From Granulicatella elegans ATCC 700633 (GTDB taxonomy: Bacteria; Bacillota; Bacilli; Lactobacillales; Aerococcaceae): DNA of 64,000 nt. How positions within the stretch are numbered: the stretch's first letter is position 1; each line of letters starts with the position of its first letter. The notes below the pieces were generated by a model. That model did not search any database, had not been told where the DNA came from, and saw nothing but the letters and a program-made list of their open reading frames with translations. The translations under genes were made by a program, and so were the position numbers. The stretch is taken from the NCBI RefSeq assembly GCF_000162475.2, contig NZ_KI391971.1:1-64000 (forward strand), read 5' to 3'. This document shows, in pieces, positions 61,715-64,000 of this stretch.

Positions 61715-64000
61715 TTGACCAAACAAGCCGCATACACACAAACGGAAGAACAAGTTCTTTCAAGTGTACAATCTACTAAAGAAGGGTTAACTTCTGCTCA
61801 AGCAAAAGAACGTTTAGAAAAATATGGTCTAAATGCTTTACAAGCAGGTGAGAAGACTACTTTACTGCAAAAATTCATTAATCAATTTAAAGACTTTATG
61901 ATTATTGTCTTACTTGCAGCAGCTGTTATTTCATTTTTTGCCCATGAAGGAGCTCCAGATCCAACGGATGCCATTGTAATTTTAGCCGTTGTTATCTTAA
62001 ATGCAATTGTAGGGGTAATCCAAGAATCAAAAGCAGAAGAAGCAATTGAAGCATTACAAAAAATGGCTTCTCCAGTTGCGACAGTTTTACGTGATGGTGA
62101 ACATCTTCATGTAAAAGGGGAAGAAATTGTCGTTGGAGATATCGTTGTATTAGAAGCAGGAGATGTGGTTCCTGCCGATATGCGATTATTAGAAGTCAAT
62201 ACGATTAAAATCGAAGAAGCTGCCTTAACAGGAGAATCAGTTCCAGTAGAAAAAGATTTAGTTATTCCTGAAGGGGAAGATGTTGGTATTGGTGACCGTT
62301 CAAATATGGCATTTGCGAGTACAAATGTGACTTATGGACGTGCATTAGGGGTTGTTACTGCAACAGGTATGGATACTGAAGTTGGTAAAATTGCCCATAT
62401 GTTAGCCAACACGGAAGAAAGTAAAACTCCATTACAAGAAAACCAAGATGCTCTTGGTAAATGGTTAACGATTATGATTTTAGTCATTGCCGTAATCATT
62501 TTCGGAATTGGTTTAATCCGTGGATACGAATGGACTCATATGTTATTAACAGCCATTGCGATTGCAGTTGCCGCAATTCCAGAAGGTTTACCAGCTATTT
62601 CAACAATCATTTTAGCATTAGGAACTCAAAAAATGGCAAGCCGTCATGCATTAGTTCGTAAATTGCCAGCCGTTGAAACATTAGGTGGAGTAGAAGTTAT
62701 CTGTTCAGATAAAACAGGTACATTAACATTAAACCAAATGACTGTTGAAAAAATGGTATTTAATAATGAAATTCATGATGCAACTGAAGAAATGAACGAA
62801 TCAATTTCTGCAGTTCGTATGATGAATTTAGCGAACGATACTAAAATTACGGAAGAAAAATTAATTGGAGATCCAACTGAAACAGCGATGGTTCAATTTG
62901 GATTAGATAAAGGTTATGATGTACGTGTTGATTTAGAAAAACATCCGCGTGTAGCAGAAGTGCCATTTGATTCAACTCGTAAAATAATGTCAACAATTCA
63001 TCAATTAGAAGATGGAAACTATTTAGTAGCGGCAAAAGGTGCTCCAGATATGTTACTTGAAAAAGTAACTCATATTGAAGAACACGGACAAGTTCGCCCA
63101 ATGACTCAAGAAGACCGTGATACATTAGCTCGCTTAAATAAAGAAATGGCGACTCAAGCTTTACGTGTCTTAGCAATTGCTTATAAATACATTGACCAAG
63201 TTCCAGAAACAATGGATTCAGAATCTGTCGAGTTCAATTTTGTATTTGCAGGATTAGTTGGAATGATTGACCCTGAGAGAAAAGAAGCGGCTTTAGCGAT
63301 TCAAGTTGCAAAAGAAGCAGGCATTCGTACAGTGATGATTACAGGTGACCACCGTGATACAGCTCAAGCGATTGCAAAACGTTTAGGAATTTTACGTCCT
63401 GATCAAGAAGATGGTGTCTTAACAGGTGCTGAATTAAATGAAATTTCTGATGAAGAATTAGCTCGTACGATTGAAGATTACTCAGTATATGCTCGTGTAT
63501 CTCCAGAGCATAAAGTTCGTATTGTAAAAGCATGGCAAGCAGATGGAAAAGTTGTTTCAATGACAGGTGATGGTGTCAATGATGCTCCATCTCTAAAACA
63601 AGCAGATATCGGTGTAGGAATGGGTATTACTGGTACTGAAGTGTCTAAAGGTGCTAGTGATATGGTTCTTGCAGATGATAACTTTGAAACAATCGTTGTT
63701 GCAATAGAAGAAGGACGTAAAGTATTCTCGAATATTCAAAAAGCAGTTCAATATTTATTATCTGCAAACTTCGGGGAAGTAATGACTTTATTTATTGCCA
63801 CAATGGCTGGTTGGTCAATTCTTGAACCAATTCATATTTTATGGATTAACTTAGTAACAGACGTATTCCCAGCGATTACTTTGGGTATGGAAGATGCAGA
63901 AGCAGATATTATGAAACATCCACCTCGTGGTAAGAGTTCTAACTTCTTATCAAATGGGGTATTACCAAGTATTTACTATCAAGGTTTCTTTGAAGGTGGA
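61715..64000 (+). CDS. Cation-translocating P-type ATPase (PII type), truncated by the window end
   Basis: The visible 762 residues run from an N-terminal cation ATPase domain through transmembrane helices 1-4 (DFMIIVLLAAAVISFFAH; AIPEGLPAISTIIL), the TGES actuator loop, phosphorylation site Asp332 in ICSDKTGTLT, KGAPD in the nucleotide domain, and the TGDGVNDAPSLK hinge, then ITGTEVSKGASDMVL. These mark a PIIA-like Ca2+/Mn2+ exporter. The start is a TTG at 61715 after AAAGGAG; no ATG lies near. Riboswitch control suggests induction by Mn2+ and a role in metal efflux or homeostasis. The last helices lie beyond the window. Confidence 0.92.
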   Translation, partial: MTKQAAYTQTEEQVLSSVQSTKEGLTSAQAKERLEKYGLNALQAGEKTTLLQKFINQFKDFMIIVLLAAAVISFFAHEGAPDPTDAIVILAVVILNAIVGVIQESKAEEAIEALQKMASPVATVLRDGEHLHVKGEEIVVGDIVVLEAGDVVPADMRLLEVNTIKIEEAALTGESVPVEKDLVIPEGEDVGIGDRSNMAFASTNVTYGRALGVVTATGMDTEVGKIAHMLANTEESKTPLQENQDALGKWLTIMILVIAVIIFGIGLIRGYEWTHMLLTAIAIAVAAIPEGLPAISTIILALGTQKMASRHALVRKLPAVETLGGVEVICSDKTGTLTLNQMTVEKMVFNNEIHDATEEMNESISAVRMMNLANDTKITEEKLIGDPTETAMVQFGLDKGYDVRVDLEKHPRVAEVPFDSTRKIMSTIHQLEDGNYLVAAKGAPDMLLEKVTHIEEHGQVRPMTQEDRDTLARLNKEMATQALRVLAIAYKYIDQVPETMDSESVEFNFVFAGLVGMIDPERKEAALAIQVAKEAGIRTVMITGDHRDTAQAIAKRLGILRPDQEDGVLTGAELNEISDEELARTIEDYSVYARVSPEHKVRIVKAWQADGKVVSMTGDGVNDAPSLKQADIGVGMGITGTEVSKGASDMVLADDNFETIVVAIEEGRKVFSNIQKAVQYLLSANFGEVMTLFIATMAGWSILEPIHILWINLVTDVFPAITLGMEDAEADIMKHPPRGKSSNFLSNGVLPSIYYQGFFEGG

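Overview
The window is a low-GC (AT-rich) Gram-positive chromosome segment. Strong AGGAGG-type ribosome binding sites, lipoproteins with LxxC lipoboxes, a YSIRK-signal/LPxTG surface zinc protease, a complete arginine deiminase operon, cre-type catabolite sites and PTS EIIA point to Lactobacillales. The gene content (ADI operon with an embedded M20 dipeptidase, GH112 phosphorylase operon, M26-type Zmp protease) would fit an oral or mucosal commensal such as Granulicatella or a near relative; that assignment is an inference from gene content.

Layout. 1-0.9 kb: frameshifted IS110-family transposase remnant with its upstream non-coding end, which abuts a broken copy of a structured repeat. 0.9-5.4 kb: ClbS-like protein, then the tightly packed cysE-cysS-mrnC-rlmB-rae1 operon (cysteine supply, Cys-tRNA, rRNA processing/modification, mRNA surveillance). 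5.4-10 kb: small membrane protein, an OmpR-type two-component system, VanZ-like protein and an rRNA methyltransferase. 10-15.6 kb: livJ-H-M-G-F branched-chain amino acid ABC transporter ending with a CBS-ACT protein. 15.7-22.7 kb: C-S lyase/RidA, UppP, EIIA(Glc)-like protein, lactonase, AI-2E-type exporter, prepilin peptidase. 22.7-29.6 kb: arcA-arcB-arcD-dipeptidase-arcC with a perfect cre site in its promoter. 30.8-34.6 kb: a putative leader-peptide attenuator in front of a BmrCD-like heterodimeric ABC exporter. 34.9-36.9 kb: M20 amidohydrolase and flavodoxin-fold oxidoreductase. 37.1-42.9 kb: sugar ABC transporter (no ATPase) plus GH112 galactosyl-N-acetylhexosamine phosphorylase, a host-glycan (mucin or milk oligosaccharide) uptake operon. 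43.3-47.3 kb: MarR regulator with a second heterodimeric ABC exporter. 48.1-54.7 kb: lipoprotein and a 1934-residue M26-family zinc metalloprotease. 54.8-61.5 kb: DegV, CoiA, a divergent vitamin B6 salvage locus (PdxU-like ECF component, pyridoxal kinase, MocR regulator), RecQ. 61.5-64 kb: Mn2+ riboswitch (yybP-ykoY type) and a cation P-type ATPase that runs off the window.

The most unusual feature is a family of about eight intergenic repeats (near 0.5, 0.65, 9.9, 17.4, 34.6, 43.0, 43.1 and 47.3 kb). Full copies fold as a closed cloverleaf: a long outer stem enclosing three hairpins. One hairpin has near-constant sequence with conserved mismatches. The second keeps a CCTnnGT-like loop while its stem covaries. 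The third and the outer arms differ strongly between copies, yet stay self-complementary within each copy. Both copies near the IS110 remnant are broken in hairpin 2. No gene in this window obviously mobilises the family.
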